Positions 62,737 through 64,000 of a stretch of 64,000 nucleotides of DNA are shown one piece after another. Numbering within the stretch: position 1 is the stretch's first letter; each line of letters begins with the position of its first letter. Under the pieces are notes generated by a model. It worked only from the letters and a program-made list of their open reading frames with translations. It was not told where the DNA came from and did no database searches. This stretch comes from Candidatus Competibacteraceae bacterium (GTDB taxonomy: Bacteria > Pseudomonadota > Gammaproteobacteria > Competibacterales > Competibacteraceae). A program made the position numbers and the translations under genes. The stretch lies in NCBI GenBank assembly GCA_016713505.1, contig JADJPA010000001.1, positions 2,245,501 through 2,309,500 on the forward strand. The letters run 5' to 3'.

Positions 62737-63786
62737 TCAGGAAACATCGACCGTGCGCCGTTCCGCATGGCTTTGCCGGGCTAATTCGATCACGCGGATG
62801 GTGTTTTTGGCCTGTTCCGGCAGGACGATCAACGCCGCCTGTCCGGTGATGGCCTGGTAGATATTTTCGTAATAACGCGCGTAGTTGCCGTTGAGGGTTT
62901 CGATCTTGCCCTGGAAGTGCAAGCCGCCGATTTGCGTGTTGAGCCTTCCCCAATGCGCCTCCGGCTCCGCGCCCCAATCCGCGCCTTGCGGAGCGAGCCC
63001 GCGCTTGAGGGCGTCTTCCTGGGGGTCGACTCCGTACTTCACGAACGAGCCTTCGGTGCCGTGCAAGGCGAAACGCGGCCCCGGCTCGCGCACCAGCAAG
63101 CCGGATTTCAGGGTGACCTTGAGGTTGTCGTAATGCAGGATCAGTTCGAACTGATCGTCGGCCGCATCCGCCGCCCGCTGGCTTCGGATATCGGCGGTCA
63201 GCCGTTGCGGCAAGCCAAACAACACCAGCGCCTGATCGATCAAATGCGCGCCGAGATCGAACAAGACCCCACCGCCCGGCCCCGCTTGTTCCCGCCAAGC
63301 CCGCTCCGCGCTGAAATAATTCCTGAAGCGGTCGAAATGGCTTTCATACTCCACCAAGCGGCCCAGCAAACCCTGCCTTAGGATTTGGCAGACCGTCTGA
63401 AAGTCACCGTCCCAGCGCCGGTTTTGAAAAGCGCTGACGAGTTTGTTTTGCTGTCGTCCCAGATCGATCAGTTGCTGGGCATGGTCCGAGGTGAGGGTGA
63501 AGGGCTTGTCCACCACCACATGCTTGCCCGCCCGTAGGGCCTGTTGGGCCAGCTCGAAATGGGACGCGCTCGGCGTGGCGATCACGACCAGCTCAATGCG
63601 GTCGTCCGCCAACAGGGTAGCCACATCCTTGACGGTCTCGACCCACGGATAGCGCTCGCGCGAGGTCTCACCGCGCCGTTCGACCACCTTGGCCAGCCGC
63701 AAGCGCGGAACGGTCGTGATGAACGGCGCGTGAAAGACTCGTCCCGCCATGCCATAGCCGATCAGTCCCACCTCGATATCGCGCAT
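62737..63786 (-). CDS. Gfo/Idh/MocA family oxidoreductase
   Basis: A 349-aa NAD(P)-dependent dehydrogenase. The Rossmann motif is VGLIGYGMAGRVFHAPFI near residue 7-24. It is followed by VIATPSASHFELAQQALRAGKHVVVDKPFTL, containing the E/D-K-P catalytic Lys (DKP). The C-terminal beta-sheet domain has GGVLFDLGAHLIDQALVLFG with the His used in catalysis. It resembles E. coli YhhX/YdgJ-like enzymes acting on sugars or inositols; the substrate is unknown. Confidence 0.94.
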   Translation of the reverse strand: MRDIEVGLIGYGMAGRVFHAPFITTVPRLRLAKVVERRGETSRERYPWVETVKDVATLLADDRIELVVIATPSASHFELAQQALRAGKHVVVDKPFTLTSDHAQQLIDLGRQQNKLVSAFQNRRWDGDFQTVCQILRQGLLGRLVEYESHFDRFRNYFSAERAWREQAGPGGGVLFDLGAHLIDQALVLFGLPQRLTADIRSQRAADAADDQFELILHYDNLKVTLKSGLLVREPGPRFALHGTEGSFVKYGVDPQEDALKRGLAPQGADWGAEPEAHWGRLNTQIGGLHFQGKIETLNGNYARYYENIYQAITGQAALIVLPEQAKNTIRVIELARQSHAERRTVDVS

Positions 63787-64000
63787 GATTGGCGCCCCCC
63801 AAAGTGTTCATGCCCATCAATTCAAACCGATTCCTGAGAAAGCCCACGCCTTGAACCCCACACAAACGCCTTGATGTCACTTATATAGCGCACAAGCGGG
63901 ACAGGCGCACTTCTTAACCAGGGGTGTGATAAATTAAGTACAGCAATTAGCAACCTCCCAGTGCCAGCCATGCTAGACACGGCATTATCAGCTGCTATTA
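63787..64000. other. Non-coding end of window
   Basis: About 214 bases with no recognised gene. A taaattaa stretch near 63930 and an ATG at 63970 open to the edge could mark the start of a plus-strand gene, but only ten codons are visible. Confidence 0.3.

Noticed and set aside
63970..64000. Possible gene start at the right edge (ATG, open for ten codons)
   Set aside because: Too short to distinguish from chance.

Overview
The window is chromosomal DNA of a high-GC proteobacterium, most probably a gammaproteobacterium. The evidence is the glnA / trmL / ntrC-ntrB neighbourhood, DUF2333, PrfC, an Aas-like acyltransferase, OmpW and UvrD, together with NtrC/sigma-54 style promoter elements. A Competibacter/Contendobacter-like relative is possible, but that is only an impression from protein style. 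No rRNA, tRNA, CRISPR array, insertion sequence or prophage was recognised. Genes are densely packed and many neighbours overlap by 1-4 bases.

Layout. 1-1.5 kb: end of a pyrimidine/thiamine-precursor type ABC transporter. 1.6-3.5 kb: mnmG, followed by a decayed receiver-domain remnant. 3.9-9.9 kb: a signalling group of a DUF6489-like protein, a stand-alone CheY-like receiver, a membrane PAS protein with a histidine-less kinase-like region fused to a DnaQ-type exonuclease, a small membrane protein, and a CbrA/CrbS-like sodium-solute-symporter histidine kinase. 9.9-10.7 kb: thyA. 10.9-13.4 kb: a large HEAT-repeat/NACHT-type membrane NTPase. 13.5-25.6 kb: mixed housekeeping genes (a PTPS-family enzyme, a lipoprotein plus DUF3047 pair, msrP, a purine permease, a YdjM-like membrane protein, DUF2333, valS, purK, purE).

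25.7-30.4 kb is an accessory island. It holds a Uma2-family nuclease, then a C5 DNA methyltransferase, a putative PD-(D/E)XK restriction enzyme and an endonuclease III-like HhH-GPD glycosylase in tight succession, and then a lower-GC SAM methyltransferase. 30.5-34.9 kb: prfC, an Aas-like acyltransferase/acyl-ACP synthetase with a palindromic repeat embedded in its reading frame, and an EF-hand protein.

35.2-50.0 kb is an aryl-polyene/xanthomonadin-type pigment cluster. One long minus-strand operon encodes an ACP, LpxL-like acyltransferase, YdcF-like protein, chain-length-factor-like KS, dehydratase, LolA-like protein, MMPL exporter, KS, second chain-length-factor-like KS, ketoreductase and glycosyltransferase. 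Divergent from it are a XanB2-like chorismatase and a methyltransferase. Facing them on the minus strand are an adenylate-forming ligase, a hotdog dehydratase and a second methyltransferase. The implied route is: chorismate to hydroxybenzoate, activation by the ligase, loading on the ACP, iterative KS/KR/DH extension, then head-group methylation, transfer and export. The chorismatase reading frame is broken at a run of six G, and restoring the frame recovers a full-length protein.

50-64 kb: DUF2970, a lysozyme-like protein, a GST/SspA-like protein, trmL, ntrC, ntrB and glnA (with two NtrC boxes and a sigma-54 promoter), a CopZ-like metal chaperone, OmpW, an orphan PilB/GspE-like ATPase, a small cupin, uvrD and a Gfo/Idh/MocA oxidoreductase.
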